From assembly GCA_024707305.1 (NCBI GenBank), contig JANPZZ010000022.1:62001-126000 (forward strand): a stretch of DNA of 64,000 nucleotides. Reading direction: 5' to 3'. The notes under the pieces were generated by a model, which saw nothing but the letters and a program-made list of their open reading frames with translations, was not told the origin of the DNA and made no database searches. This document shows, in pieces, positions 29,922 to 40,462 of the stretch. Origin of the DNA: Chitinophagaceae bacterium. Its GTDB lineage: Bacteria > Bacteroidota > Bacteroidia > Chitinophagales > Chitinophagaceae. How positions within the stretch are numbered: the stretch's first letter is position 1; every line of letters begins with the position of its first letter. A program made the translations under genes and the position numbers.

Positions 29922-31386
29922 ATGGCAGTGCCAAATCAGTTGAAGAATCAACACCTTTTATGGCGGGCGGGCTTTGGTCCCGCAGTGGAGCAACTGAATT
30001 CCCTTAAATCGTTTACTACCAGGGAGGTTTATACAGCCCTCAAGAAAGCTTCTTCTAAAAAACCGCGTTATATCAGCGTTGCCGATAACTACCTCGATGG
30101 GCTGGTGATGGGTATTGATGAAGTGAGTAAAGCCCAACAACGCGAACTTTCACCCGAAGAAAAGAAACGACGACAACAACAAAATCGCCAGGGCGTACGC
30201 AACCTGAACGGATACTGGCTGCATGAAATGGTAAACAGCCAGGCACAGCTCCGCGAAAAAATGGCTTTCTTCTGGCATGGGCATTTCGCCTGCCGCAACC
30301 TCAATGTGTTTTACCAGCAGGATTTATTACATACCCTCCGCACACATGCACTGGGAAACTTCAGGCAACTACTCAAAGAGGTTTCACAATCAGCGGCCAT
30401 GTTGTTCTTTCTCAATAATCAGCAAAACAGGAAAGGACATCCCAACGAAAACTTCGCGCGTGAGCTGATGGAACTCTTTACGCTAGGACGCGGGCATTAT
30501 ACAGAAACAGATGTAAAAGAAGCCGCACGCGCATTTACCGGTTGGAGTGCGAATGCACGTGGCCAGTTTATTTTTTCGCCGGATTCAGCACGACTTTGGC
30601 TCAAAGACAGTACTGGGAAAAACGGGTAACCTTGATGGTAATGCTGTTCTCGACATTATACTCAGCCAGCCACGTACCGCTTATTTTATTGCGGAGAAAA
30701 TTTATCGTTTCCTGGTTAATGAAACGGTGGATTCGGAGAAAGTAAAATGGCTGGCCGATCGTTTTTATAAAAATGATTATTCAATCGAACTATTACTCGA
30801 TGATATTTTCATGAGTGAATGGCTTTATGAAGAGAAAAACATAGGGTCAAAAATTAAATCACCCATTGAATTGCTCGCAGGTATTCAACGGATGATTCCG
30901 ATGAAACTGGAAAATAATGAATCGTTGATGTTGATACAGCGCTTGCTGGGGCAGGTTTTGTTTTATCCTCCCAATGTTGCCGGCTGGCCGGGCGGCCGTG
31001 CGTGGATCGATAGCAGCACATTGATGGTAAGGCTTCGTTTGCCCCAATTATTAAACGATAATGATGAATTCAACCTGGCGCCAAAATCGGATGACGACCA
31101 GATGATGGGGCGTGAGGATGGCGGTCTGCCGCAGCTAACGATAGCATCGAAAGTAAAAGGCATGCGTACTATCAATGCGAACCTCGACTGGAAACATCTT
31201 CATCAATACCTGTCGGCCACGGAGCGTAGCAAACTGGAAAACAATATTGCAGGAGTATTACTGCAAACCAACCGCTCGGTGAGCGCAGCACTCGTTCGTA
31301 GTTATGCAGATGAGTCGGATCGCGAATCTTTTATCGAATCTGTAACCCTTCAATATATGAGCACACCGGAATACCAGCTTTGCTGA
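29922..31386 (+). CDS. DUF1800 family protein (frameshifted)
   Basis: About 488 residues. Recognised from the DUF1800 order: NQHLLWRAGFGPAVEQL, MAFFWHGHFACR, HPNENFARELMELFTLG, AARAFTGWSANARGQF and VLFYPPNVAGWPGGRAWID. No obvious signal peptide in the present start. The frame breaks in T6 at 30571-30576; removing one T gives GQFIFRRIQHDFGSKTVLG. DUF1800 genes nearly always precede a DUF1501 gene, as here (40 bases apart). The family is widespread and its biochemical role is not established. Confidence 0.9.
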
Positions 31387-31426
31387 TCTTCCGTTGATGA
31401 AAAACCTGTAAATCAAAATTCAGTTT

Positions 31427-32578
31427 ATGCTGATAAAAAGAAAAGAATTTTTACAAATAGGTTCGCTGGCAGCAACATCGTTGCTGGTTCCCAAATTCCT
31501 GAAAGCATTTGAAGAACCCGCGCGTGTGCCGGCGGGTAACAAAGTGCTGGTGGTGCTGCAACTGAGTGGTGGAAATGACGGATTAAATACAATTATTCCC
31601 TATCGAAACGATATATACTTTAAATCACGTCCGGGTATTGGTATCGCGCGCGACAAGGCCCTGTCGCTGACGGACGAGGCGGGGATGCATCCATCGTTAA
31701 CGAGCTTCAAAGCTTTGTTCGATGAAGGCGGTCTGGGTATTATCAACGGAGTGGGGTATCCCAACCCAGACCGCTCGCATTTCCGTAGTATGGACATCTG
31801 GCATACGGCCAGTCCGGCGGAAGAATACTGGAACAATGGATGGCTGGGCCGTTACCTGGATGCACAATGCAGCGGTTGCGACCTGCCCACGCAGATTATT
31901 GAAATGGATGATGTGTTGAGTTTAGCAATGAAAGGTGCCGAACACAATGGCATCGCTTTAAAAGATCCCCGCCGCCTTTATGGGACTGCAAACGAAAAAT
32001 TCTTTCGCGAAGTGATGCAGGAACATGGTGATCAGTTTCATGAAGAGCCGGTGGAATATCTCTATAAAACAATGGCGCATACACTTTCATCAGCCGACTA
32101 TATTTTTAAACAAAGCCGCCATCATCCTACAAAAGCAACTTACCCGGCAACGGGGCTGGGTAACAGATTTAAGAACATTGCATCTCTTATCTTCTCTGAT
32201 ATCAATACGAAAGTGTATTATGTGTCACTCGGTAGTTTTGATACACATATTTACCAGCAAATGCAACAGCAACGTTTGTTTACCGAACTGAATGATACCA
32301 TCAAAGCATTTACCGATGATTTGAAAAATGAAGGAAGATTTGAAGATGTATTGTTGATGACGTTTTCTGAATTTGGTCGTCGTGTATCACAAAATGCAAG
32401 TGGCGGCACTGATCATGGAACTGCCAACAATATGATGTTGATTGGTGGCGGACTCAAACAAAAGGGTATGATTAACGCCATGCCCGATTTAACCGATCTT
32501 CAGGATGGCGATTTAAAATACCAGGTAGATTTTAAGCAGGTGTATGCCACCATTCTCAAAAAACTGGCTGGGAGCTGA
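31427..32578 (+). CDS. DUF1501 family (sulfatase-fold-like) exported protein
   Basis: 383 residues. The N-terminus RKEFLQIGSLAATSLLVPKF looks like an export signal (Tat-like arrangement without a full RR pair). Family blocks: VLVVLQLSGGNDGLNTIIPY, GYPNPDRSHFRSMDIWHTA, SLGSFDTHIYQQMQQQRL, LLMTFSEFGRRVSQNASGGTDHGTANNM. The SGGNDGLN and GGTDHG motifs resemble alkaline-phosphatase/sulfatase metal sites. Paired with DUF1800; the true substrate is unknown. Intact. Confidence 0.9.
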   Translation: MLIKRKEFLQIGSLAATSLLVPKFLKAFEEPARVPAGNKVLVVLQLSGGNDGLNTIIPYRNDIYFKSRPGIGIARDKALSLTDEAGMHPSLTSFKALFDEGGLGIINGVGYPNPDRSHFRSMDIWHTASPAEEYWNNGWLGRYLDAQCSGCDLPTQIIEMDDVLSLAMKGAEHNGIALKDPRRLYGTANEKFFREVMQEHGDQFHEEPVEYLYKTMAHTLSSADYIFKQSRHHPTKATYPATGLGNRFKNIASLIFSDINTKVYYVSLGSFDTHIYQQMQQQRLFTELNDTIKAFTDDLKNEGRFEDVLLMTFSEFGRRVSQNASGGTDHGTANNMMLIGGGLKQKGMINAMPDLTDLQDGDLKYQVDFKQVYATILKKLAGS

Positions 32579-32625
32579 TCCCGCGCAAATTTTGCGAAGC
32601 ACAGAATATAAAACACTCAACTTTA

Positions 32626-32678
32626 TATAGCAGAAAGGGTGTACAAAGTAGTTAGCTAAGTACACCCTTTCTGCTATA
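32626..32678. terminator. 19-bp perfect inverted repeat between convergent genes
   Basis: 32626-32644 (TATAGCAGAAAGGGTGTAC) pairs perfectly with 32660-32678 around a 15-base loop, followed by TTTTATT. Lies between the ends of the DUF1501 gene and the OPT carrier gene and can terminate both. Confidence 0.8.
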
Positions 32679-32690
32679 TTTTATTACGAC

Positions 32691-34736
32691 TTACTTCTTA
32701 CTTCTCGCAACTCTGTAAAGCATATATCCCATTGCTGCGAAGAATGCTACGCCGAGCAGGAAGTATCCGTTGTGTCCAATTGCTTCTACAAGCCCACCTT
32801 CCGCATTTACGCTTTCAAGGAACCTTCTGCCGCCATCGGAGCCGCTTACGAATGCGATGACCACGCCCGCAACAGCACCACCGGCAACGAGTCCGGTTGC
32901 AAACAGGTTGCCTTTACCCAGTTCTTCTTCCTCTGGTGAAATTTCTTTCTTCTCTTTTTTCTCACGGGAATTTACAAGTCCGCGGATGGCACCACCGATA
33001 AAGATAGGTAAGGTGGTTGCCAGTGGCAGGTAAGCACCTACTGCAAAACTCAATGATTTAATGCCACAGAGTTCCATTACTATCGCCATAAACACACCCA
33101 CAAAGATGAATGGCCAATCGAGATCGCCGGATTGGATCCCTTTGATAAGGGTTGCCATCAATGTGGCTTGTGGAGCGGGCATGGTTTCCGTACCAATGGT
33201 GTGATGTATTCCCTGCTCTACCAGTTCTGCACTGGGTTTATCGAGATATTGTATCGTTAATCCGATTACAACAGAAGAAACGATGGCGCCAATAAACAAT
33301 GCGATTTGCTGATTACGTGGTGTGGCGCCAACTATAAATCCGCTCTTCAAATCCTGTGATGTGGCACCCGCATTGGCTGCGGCAATGCAGATCATACCAC
33401 CTACAACCAGCACAAGCGGTTCAAAAGCTGGTCCAGACCAACCCACACTTACAAAGATGAGGCTGGTGCCCATTACGGTAGCGATCGTCATACCGCTGAT
33501 GGGGTTATTCGATGAACCGATTAAACCTACGATACGCGATGATACGGTTACGAACAGTGCACCGAATAGTACAACCAGTACGCCGATCAATAATTTTTGG
33601 GTAATGCCTTCGCCTGGTATTTGTGGAAGTGCAGCAATGAGTGCAATCAAACCAAGACTACCTAATGCAACCACTTTCAAACTCAGGTCGCGGTCGGTGC
33701 GTGCAACTGCTTCTTTTGTATCAGAAACCGATTTGATGCTGCCAAAACTTGATTTGATCGATTTTACAATCGTAGGCATGGTTTTGATCAGCGTGATGAT
33801 GCCGCCGGCAGCAACAGTGCCTGCACCAATGCTACGGATGAATGCATAATATACCGCTGTGGAATAATCGGCAAAGGTTTGTGTAACGGGATCCCATCCG
33901 CCTTTACCACCTGCAACAGCTATATCTTTCAGGTAACCCAGTTTCACCAGCTTAGAAGCGATGAGTGCCGGATCCACAACATAGGATAAAAGAGGAATCA
34001 GTACCAGCCAGCTCAATACACCACCGGCAACGAGTACGCCCGCAATACGCGGACCGATGATATAACCCACACCGAGATATTCGGGTGTGATTTCGCCACT
34101 CACTTTAGCTGAAGGGAAAAATTTGTTGATTTGTTTGGTGGCCATGTAAGGTGTTTCAGCAATAAAATGAAACACTTTTTGCAGCGATGCATAGGCGAAT
34201 GCCACACCCAGGCCCCAGAAAGCTGTTTTTGCAAAATCGCCCCCTTTTTCGCCGGCTTTCAATACATCGCCGCAGGCGGTTCCTTCAGGGTAGGGAAGGT
34301 TGTCGTGCTCATTTACGATCAATGCTTTTCTCAATGGAACCATCAACAGGGTTCCGAGGATACCACCCACAATCGCGAGGATGAGGATGGTGAGGTAGTT
34401 GAAATATTCTGCGCTGTCTTTTGAACTTAAAAACAAAAATCCCGGAAGTGTAAACGAAACACCGGCGGCAATACTTTCACCCGCTGACCCGGTAGTTTGA
34501 ATGATATTATTTTCTAAGATGGTTGTTTTGAAAAAACGACGGCCCAGTGTAATGGCAATAACTGCGATTGGAATAGAGGCACTTACGGTAAGACCTGCCT
34601 TTAATGCCAGGTAAACGGTGGCGGCTCCAAAGATGACTCCGAAAAGACATCCGAGTAGAATTGACTTCACGGTGAGTTCCTTCATCGTGACATTAGCGGG
34701 TACAAAGGGCTTGAACTTTGGCGTATTTTCTGCCAT
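32691..34736 (-). CDS. OPT-family oligopeptide transporter
   Basis: 681-residue inner-membrane carrier with about 15 hydrophobic segments. Starts MAENTPKFKPFVPANVTMKELT, followed by VKSILLGCLFGVIFGAATVYLALKAG in two pieces of the first helices and NLPYPEGTACGDVLKAGEKG, a classic OPT motif. Imports small peptides or metal-peptide complexes using the proton gradient. Intact. With two POT carriers just upstream on the same strand, the region looks specialised for peptide uptake. Confidence 0.9.
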   Translation of the reverse strand: MAENTPKFKPFVPANVTMKELTVKSILLGCLFGVIFGAATVYLALKAGLTVSASIPIAVIAITLGRRFFKTTILENNIIQTTGSAGESIAAGVSFTLPGFLFLSSKDSAEYFNYLTILILAIVGGILGTLLMVPLRKALIVNEHDNLPYPEGTACGDVLKAGEKGGDFAKTAFWGLGVAFAYASLQKVFHFIAETPYMATKQINKFFPSAKVSGEITPEYLGVGYIIGPRIAGVLVAGGVLSWLVLIPLLSYVVDPALIASKLVKLGYLKDIAVAGGKGGWDPVTQTFADYSTAVYYAFIRSIGAGTVAAGGIITLIKTMPTIVKSIKSSFGSIKSVSDTKEAVARTDRDLSLKVVALGSLGLIALIAALPQIPGEGITQKLLIGVLVVLFGALFVTVSSRIVGLIGSSNNPISGMTIATVMGTSLIFVSVGWSGPAFEPLVLVVGGMICIAAANAGATSQDLKSGFIVGATPRNQQIALFIGAIVSSVVIGLTIQYLDKPSAELVEQGIHHTIGTETMPAPQATLMATLIKGIQSGDLDWPFIFVGVFMAIVMELCGIKSLSFAVGAYLPLATTLPIFIGGAIRGLVNSREKKEKKEISPEEEELGKGNLFATGLVAGGAVAGVVIAFVSGSDGGRRFLESVNAEGGLVEAIGHNGYFLLGVAFFAAMGYMLYRVARSKK

Positions 34737-34826
34737 AGTAGTTTTGGTTTTATCGGGGAAAGTTAGTTAAATATGCGAATAATGGTTCACGACATTCGCT
34801 AAAAGGAGATATAGGCGACAAGTAAG

Positions 34827-35524
34827 CTATTGTTGCAGCTTAATCTCCACCTCCCATCGTCCTTCTTCCAGTATTTCCAGATCGAGCACCTCTGAGCCAA
34901 TCACAAAACGTGCACGGAATGGAAACTGCACCATACGCAGTGTAGCAACGGTACGTTTCACTGCGAGTTCCTGTTCAAACAGCTGCACATATAAACCTTT
35001 GAGGATTTCGATGCTGGTGATTTTGGGTTTTGATACCGAACCTCCCCGTATCTCGGCTGGCGCCACCTGTAATACTTTCTACGTAGATAACTATCTCTTT
35101 TTGCGCACTTGCTTTATCCTGATCAATATTTACATCGCGTATCACATTAGTGCGGGAGTGAATAATATAAGGCGCAGGGAATTTGCCTACATATTTGTCT
35201 TTTTTCCAGAATCCATACAATGTATCGTAGCTGGGCTTGTCTGCGTAGTGCATGGTGCCGTAACCACTGCGTATTCCTTTTTCCCACTCGCCCTGGTACC
35301 AGTCGCCATTAGCCCATTCGTATTTGCCCTGGCCATGTGGCAGCCCGCTTTTGAAATCGCCTGTGTAACTATCGGTGCCTTTTGCGGATCCTTTTCCATT
35401 GGCAACTCCTTTCTGGCAATCACCTTCATAACTGCCTTCAAGTGCTTTGCTTTTTACTTTACAATCCTGCGCTGATAGCTGCAAGGAAAAAAAGGGAGAA
35501 AATGAGTAAGAAGAAAACTCCCAT
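34827..35524 (-). CDS. Exported MORN-repeat protein (two frameshifts)
   Basis: About 230 residues once repaired. The likely start is ATG at 35522-35524 giving signal peptide MGVFFLLIFSLFFSLQLSAQ if one base is added in the A7 run at 35487-35493. Three MORN repeats follow (YEGDCQKGVANGKGSAKG, YTGDFKSGLPHGQGKY, YQGEWEKGIRSGYGTMHY), then a beta-rich C-terminal half. A second break near 35055-35066 changes DTGRFGIK to EIRGGSVSKPKI; one extra base lies in GCCAGCCGAG. MORN repeats bind lipids or proteins; function unknown. Confidence 0.75.
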
Positions 35525-35565
35525 AAATCGACGGTTAAAGAGTTTAGTGTTCAGCAAAATGTAAT

Positions 35566-35775
35566 AATGTGGCAATATGGGAATATGGAAATGTGGAAAT
35601 GAGAAAATGTGGAAATGAGGAATTGCTAAAAGGCCAAAGTACATTTCTATTTTCTACACCTGCATATACCCCATAGTCTCGTTATCCCTTTACACAAACC
35701 TCAGTGAATTTAACTATTTTCCTATTTCTACATTTCCATATTTACATATTGCCACATTTTCACATTATCTCATTT
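35566..35775. repeat. Arm-core-arm element (A units)
   Basis: Left arm 35566-35628 (AATATGG, GGAAATGT, GAAAATGT units); right arm 35710-35775 carries the same units inverted (CATTTCCATATTTACATATTGCC). Core about 35629-35709 includes ACCTGCA at 35658-35664. The stop TGA of the first POT gene lies in the first unit of the right arm as read from the gene. Confidence 0.75.
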
Positions 35776-35779
35776 CCTC

Positions 35780-37407
35780 TCACACTCCCTTCTCCTTCAT
35801 AATCCTGTTCAGCCATCGCAGTATGGCAAAACCAACGGCGGAGGCGATCATCAGCAGGATGAAATTAACCCAAAAGAAGTTCGCTTTTTCGTCATATTTA
35901 TCCCACATGGTGGCCAGTACACCTGAAAGTTTGTTGCCGATAGAGGTTGAAACAAACCAGCCACCCATCATCAATGAAGTGATGCGCACGGGGCTGAGTT
36001 TTGAAACAACGGATAGTCCCATGGGGCTCAACAACAGTTCGCCGAGGGTAATAACCCCGTAACTGGAGAGCAGCCACCAGGTGCTGGCCTTCTCGCCACC
36101 ATTGCTGCTGGCCATTGCTGCACCCACCATTACGAGAGCCGACAATCCGGAAATAAATAATCCGAACGCAATTTTGGTAGCGGTTGATGGTTCTTTTTTC
36201 TCCTGCGCAGATAAGCAAAAAACGCAATGACAAGCGGGGTAAGCAGGATAACCCAGCCAGGGTTCATCGACTGGCTGAGGTTGGTACTCCATAAACTTAC
36301 CGTAGTTCCCTCGGCCGGTAATTTATCTTCAGGAATGTTGCGGAAGTAAACGGGATAATTGTATTCCATCATTACACGGCCATCTTCTTTCTGCAGGCGG
36401 AACTGATCATCATATTTTGCCACACTGTCCTGACTGTATTTAACAGATTGAGAAAGCAACAACGCATCAAATACTTTTTGTGGAACGCCCGACATTTCAC
36501 GATCGGTGTATCGATCGGCCCAGGTGGTTAATGCCGAACCATTTTGTTTAAATACGGCCCAAAACATGATTACTACTGAGAAGATTGCGAGCAATGCAGC
36601 AATAGGTCGTTTATCTTCTTTATCGGCTTTGATATATAAGTTGGCATAAAAGTAGGCAACCGGTATACAGGCAAAGATGAAAGCATCGGTAGAGTCGGAG
36701 CCAAAAATATCTCCGGGAATAAGCCAACCCAAAACACCTGCAATCACTGCAGGCACAAGTATCAATAGCATGATATTTTTGAAAGGCATATCACCTTCCT
36801 TCATCTCTTTACGCACATCATACTGCCGGTAATGTTTCATACCAATTGCATAGATGATAACACCCAGGAACATGCCAACACCCGCCAAAAGAAATGCCGA
36901 ACCCCAGCCCCAAATGTTGTAAATAACAGCACTCGCAAAATTGCAAATGAATGCTCCCACATTAATACCCATGTAGAAGATATTATAACCTTCATCTTTT
37001 TGAGCGATATGTTGCGGTGTGTTGTAAACATTACCAAGCAGTGTGGAGATATTGGGTTTGAAAAAACCATTACCAATAATCACCAACGTCATTGCTGAAT
37101 AAAGTGCAGCGATATTATGAACCGACATCAAACAATAGCCGGCACCCATCATCAATCCACCCATGATGATGGATTTAGAATAACCGAGATAACGATCGGC
37201 GATCAATCCACCAATAAAAGGAGTGAGAAACACCAAAGCGATAAATGTTCCATAGAGATCAGCAGATTCAGCCTCCGTCATCGCATATCCAGCTTTTACA
37301 TCTTTCAGGTAAAGCGTGAAAATGCCAATCATCAGGTAATAACCGAATCGTTCCCACATTTCTGATAAAAAAAGAAAAGGCAATGCTTTGGGATGTTTAC
37401 TCCACAT
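35780..37407 (-). CDS. POT-family proton-dependent peptide transporter (frameshifted)
   Basis: About 543 residues from MWSKHPKALPFLFLSEMWERFGYY at 37407 (the signature EMWERFGYY is a POT hallmark; the 13 residues upstream look non-coding). Further PTR2 motifs: GGLIADRYLGYSKSI, GNGFFKPNISTLLGN, YNIFYMGINVGAF. Imports di- and tripeptides with protons. The frame breaks in T6 at 36194-36199 (plus strand), here one base short; adding it gives AYLRRRKKEPSTATKIAFG. The stop TGA begins an A-type repeat arm. Tandem with a second POT gene. Confidence 0.9.
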
Positions 37408-37468
37408 AAGTCGATGTTTTAAATGAAAGTTTTGGGACTGCTGCAATCCATAGCAGGTTCCTGTGTTT

Positions 37469-39031
37469 TTATTTGCCGTCGATAACGGCCTGTAATTTTT
37501 TAGAGAGTAATAACAATATTAAACCGGCGATTCCTGCCATAAATACAAACAGCATAAAGAAATCGTAAAGACTGTTGATCTGGTAACCCAGGAAACGCGT
37601 TGGATTAATTGCGGCGCCTTCGCCCGGATATAGTGCTGCCAGCACGCCCGCCAGTTTGTTGCCTCCGGCATTGCCGAGAAACCAGACTGCCATGAGCAGC
37701 GATGCGAATTTATAAGGCGCCAGTTTGTTAAATAACGAAAGCCCGATAGGCGAGAGGCATAACTCGCCCCAGGTATGCAACATATACATAATAGTAAGCC
37801 ATATCATACTCACTTTTACACCCACAGCGGCCTGACTTACGCCATAAGCAATCCATAAATAACCCAATGCGAGCAATATTAAACCAATACCCATTTTGGC
37901 AGGCGTGGAAGGTTGTCGCTTACCCAACCATAACCAGAACCAGGCAAATAAAGGCGCAAAAAGTATGATGAAAATAGAGTTGAACGATTGAAAATACGAC
38001 GGAGGCATTTCGTAGGTTGGTGTTAGCTGCCTGTTGGTTACTTCATCGGCAAAGAAGTTGAGCGATACACCGGTTTGTTCATAGGCCGCCCAGAAGAATA
38101 CCACAAAAAACGCGATGATAAACAGCACCCAGATCCTGCGTCGCTCATGCGGGGTAAGTGATTGATCACGGAAAATGGTAAAACCAATAAAGAGCGTTGC
38201 ACCCAGCAGCAGATAGGAGAGGTAATCATACTTACTATCGAGATACATGGCTCCCATAAATACACCTCCCAGTGCCAGCATACCAATGATCATGTATATC
38301 GGATTGAGCCATGCACGAGCGGGTTTCTTTACGCTTTGTGTGTTACCATTTGCATCGGTATAAGTCGATTCTCCCGGTGTGAGTCCTAATACTTTTCCTT
38401 CGGGAGAGAGTACGTATTTGTTGTGATATAGTTTTTGAATTACCACACTAATCAACATACCGATACCACCAACGAGGAAGGCCCATTTAAAATCACGGGG
38501 ATCACCTGTGTTGCCTACCAAACCACAAATGAAAGGTCCTATAGCAGCACCCACATTGATGCCCATATAAAAAATGGTATAAGCCGGATCAATCCTGCGA
38601 TCACCTTTGGGATACAACTGGCCTACCAGCGATGAAATATTCGGTTTAAAAAATCCGTTGCCCGTGGCCATAAAACCAAGACCGGAGAAAAACAACACGG
38701 TGGCGATGTCGGGCTCAACATCATAAATGCTGGCGCAAATGAAAAGCAATAATTCACCAGCGGCCATCAACAAACCACCTGAGATGATAGAGCGTTTGTT
38801 GCCCCAGTACCTGTCGGCGATATAACCACCAATCAGCGGCGTAAGGTATAGCAGGCTCAGGTAGCTGCCATATAAATTGGAGGCAAATGATTTTTCGAAG
38901 AAGAGGGCTTGTGTCATAAAGAACACAAGTATGGCCCGCATCCCATAATAGTTGAATCGTTCCCACATTTCTGTGGCGAACAAAACGTAGAGTCCTTTCG
39001 GATGTCTGCGATTTTCTGCGGCTGGCTGCAT
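37469..39031 (-). CDS. POT-family proton-dependent peptide transporter
   Basis: Intact 520-residue carrier with EMWERFNYYGMRAILVFFM, GGYIADRYWGNKRSI, GNGFFKPNISSLVGQLYP and AYTIFYMGINVGAAIG, plus 13-14 predicted helices. Same family as the following gene and only about 60 bases from it, so probably a tandem duplication that diverged, giving different peptide ranges. Upstream gene of the peptide-transport group and head-to-head with purD. Confidence 0.93.
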   Translation of the reverse strand: MQPAAENRRHPKGLYVLFATEMWERFNYYGMRAILVFFMTQALFFEKSFASNLYGSYLSLLYLTPLIGGYIADRYWGNKRSIISGGLLMAAGELLLFICASIYDVEPDIATVLFFSGLGFMATGNGFFKPNISSLVGQLYPKGDRRIDPAYTIFYMGINVGAAIGPFICGLVGNTGDPRDFKWAFLVGGIGMLISVVIQKLYHNKYVLSPEGKVLGLTPGESTYTDANGNTQSVKKPARAWLNPIYMIIGMLALGGVFMGAMYLDSKYDYLSYLLLGATLFIGFTIFRDQSLTPHERRRIWVLFIIAFFVVFFWAAYEQTGVSLNFFADEVTNRQLTPTYEMPPSYFQSFNSIFIILFAPLFAWFWLWLGKRQPSTPAKMGIGLILLALGYLWIAYGVSQAAVGVKVSMIWLTIMYMLHTWGELCLSPIGLSLFNKLAPYKFASLLMAVWFLGNAGGNKLAGVLAALYPGEGAAINPTRFLGYQINSLYDFFMLFVFMAGIAGLILLLLSKKLQAVIDGK

Positions 39032-39164
39032 GCTTCGTTTTGTGTGTACTAATCAGGCTCTTGCGGGCCAAAATACAGAAAAATGACCACTCACAAATTT
39101 TTGCTGGTATGTTTAACATTCATACCGATATTCGCAACCATAATAATCCATAGGAAACCCCATC

Positions 39165-40455
39165 ATGCGTATTTTACTCTTAGGCTCTGGAGGCAGGGAA
39201 CATGCCCTCGCCTGGAAAATTAATCAAAGTGTTTGGGCTAACCCCCTGTACATTGCTCCCGGCAACCCCGGTACAGCTCAATTGGGAAAAAAAAATGTTG
39301 ATATAAATATCAATGATTTTGATGCTGTGGGAAAGTTCTGTATGGCAGAACGTATTGAAATGGTAATCGTTGGTCCCGAAGAACCGCTGGTGAACGGATT
39401 ATATGATTATTTCAAGGCAAATGAGGCACTGAAAGATATTTACTTCATTGGCCCGTCTAAAAAAGGCGCGCAACTGGAAGGGTCAAAAGCCTTTGCCAAG
39501 GCTTTTATGATGCGTCATAATATTCCTACCGCCGCATATCGTGAGTTCACACTTGATAATTATGAGGAAGGTGTAAAATACCTGCAGGAGCAAACGCTGC
39601 CAATTGTGTTGAAAGCGGATGGACTTGCGGCTGGTAAGGGTGTGGTGATCGCCCAAAGTCATGTGGAAGCAATCGCAGAATTTGAGCTGATGATTCAACG
39701 CGCCAAATTTGGCGAAGCCAGCAAAAAAGTGGTAGTAGAGCAATTTCTCGATGGTATTGAGCTGAGTGTTTTTGCCCTTACCGACGGAAAAAGCTATGTA
39801 ATACTTCCGGAAGCAAAAGATTACAAACGCATTGGTGAAGGTGATACCGGTCTTAATACCGGTGGTATGGGTGCGGTAAGCCCTGTGCCATTTGCCACAC
39901 CCGGCTTTATGCATAAAGTGGAAGAAAGAATTATTAAACCTACGGTCAATGGTCTTCACCAGGAAGGCATTGAATACACCGGGTTTATTTTCTTTGGATT
40001 GATTAGCGTAAATGGCGAGCCTTTTGTGATTGAATATAACTGCCGCATGGGCGATCCTGAAACTGAAGTGGTAATACCAAGGCTGGAGAACGACCTGGTA
40101 GGATTATGCGTTGCTGCCACGCAGCAGGAATTGCACCTGGTGAAGGTAAATGCCGATCCTCGTGCCGCTGCAACGGTAATGGCAGTAAGCCGCGGTTATC
40201 CCGCTGGATACGAAAAAGGATATCCCATCACAGGCCTGAATGAGAGTTTTGGGAAACAATCACTGGTATTCCAGGCGGGTACAGCGGAGAAAGATGGAGA
40301 GATTGTTACCAATGGCGGCCGCGTGCTTTGTGTTACATCCTACGGCAGTGATATTGGCGAAGCAGTAGACACATCGCTCGACGTGTTGCAGTATATCAAC
40401 TTCGATGGAATTTATTTTCGTTCCGATATCGGATACGAATTCATAAAAAAGATAG
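39165..40455 (+). CDS. purD: Phosphoribosylamine-glycine ligase
   Basis: ATP-grasp enzyme for the second step of purine synthesis, about 430 residues. Seen: start MRILLLGSGGREHALAWKI, FMMRHNIPTAAYREF, VLKADGLAAGKGVVIA, EAKDYKRIGEGDTGLNTGGMG, NCRMGDPETEVVIPRL. As given, the frame runs past the normal end to 40622 inside the next gene. An A6 run at 40445-40450 is probably one base too long; with A5 the gene ends IGYEFIKR at TAG 40453-40455, the expected length, 7 bases before the next ATG. Confidence 0.93.
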
Positions 40456-40462
40456 CAGCTTC

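Noticed and set aside
32626..32678. The 19-bp inverted repeat as a riboswitch or attachment site
   Set aside because: It lies between two convergent gene ends and is followed by a T-rich tail, so a bidirectional terminator explains it.
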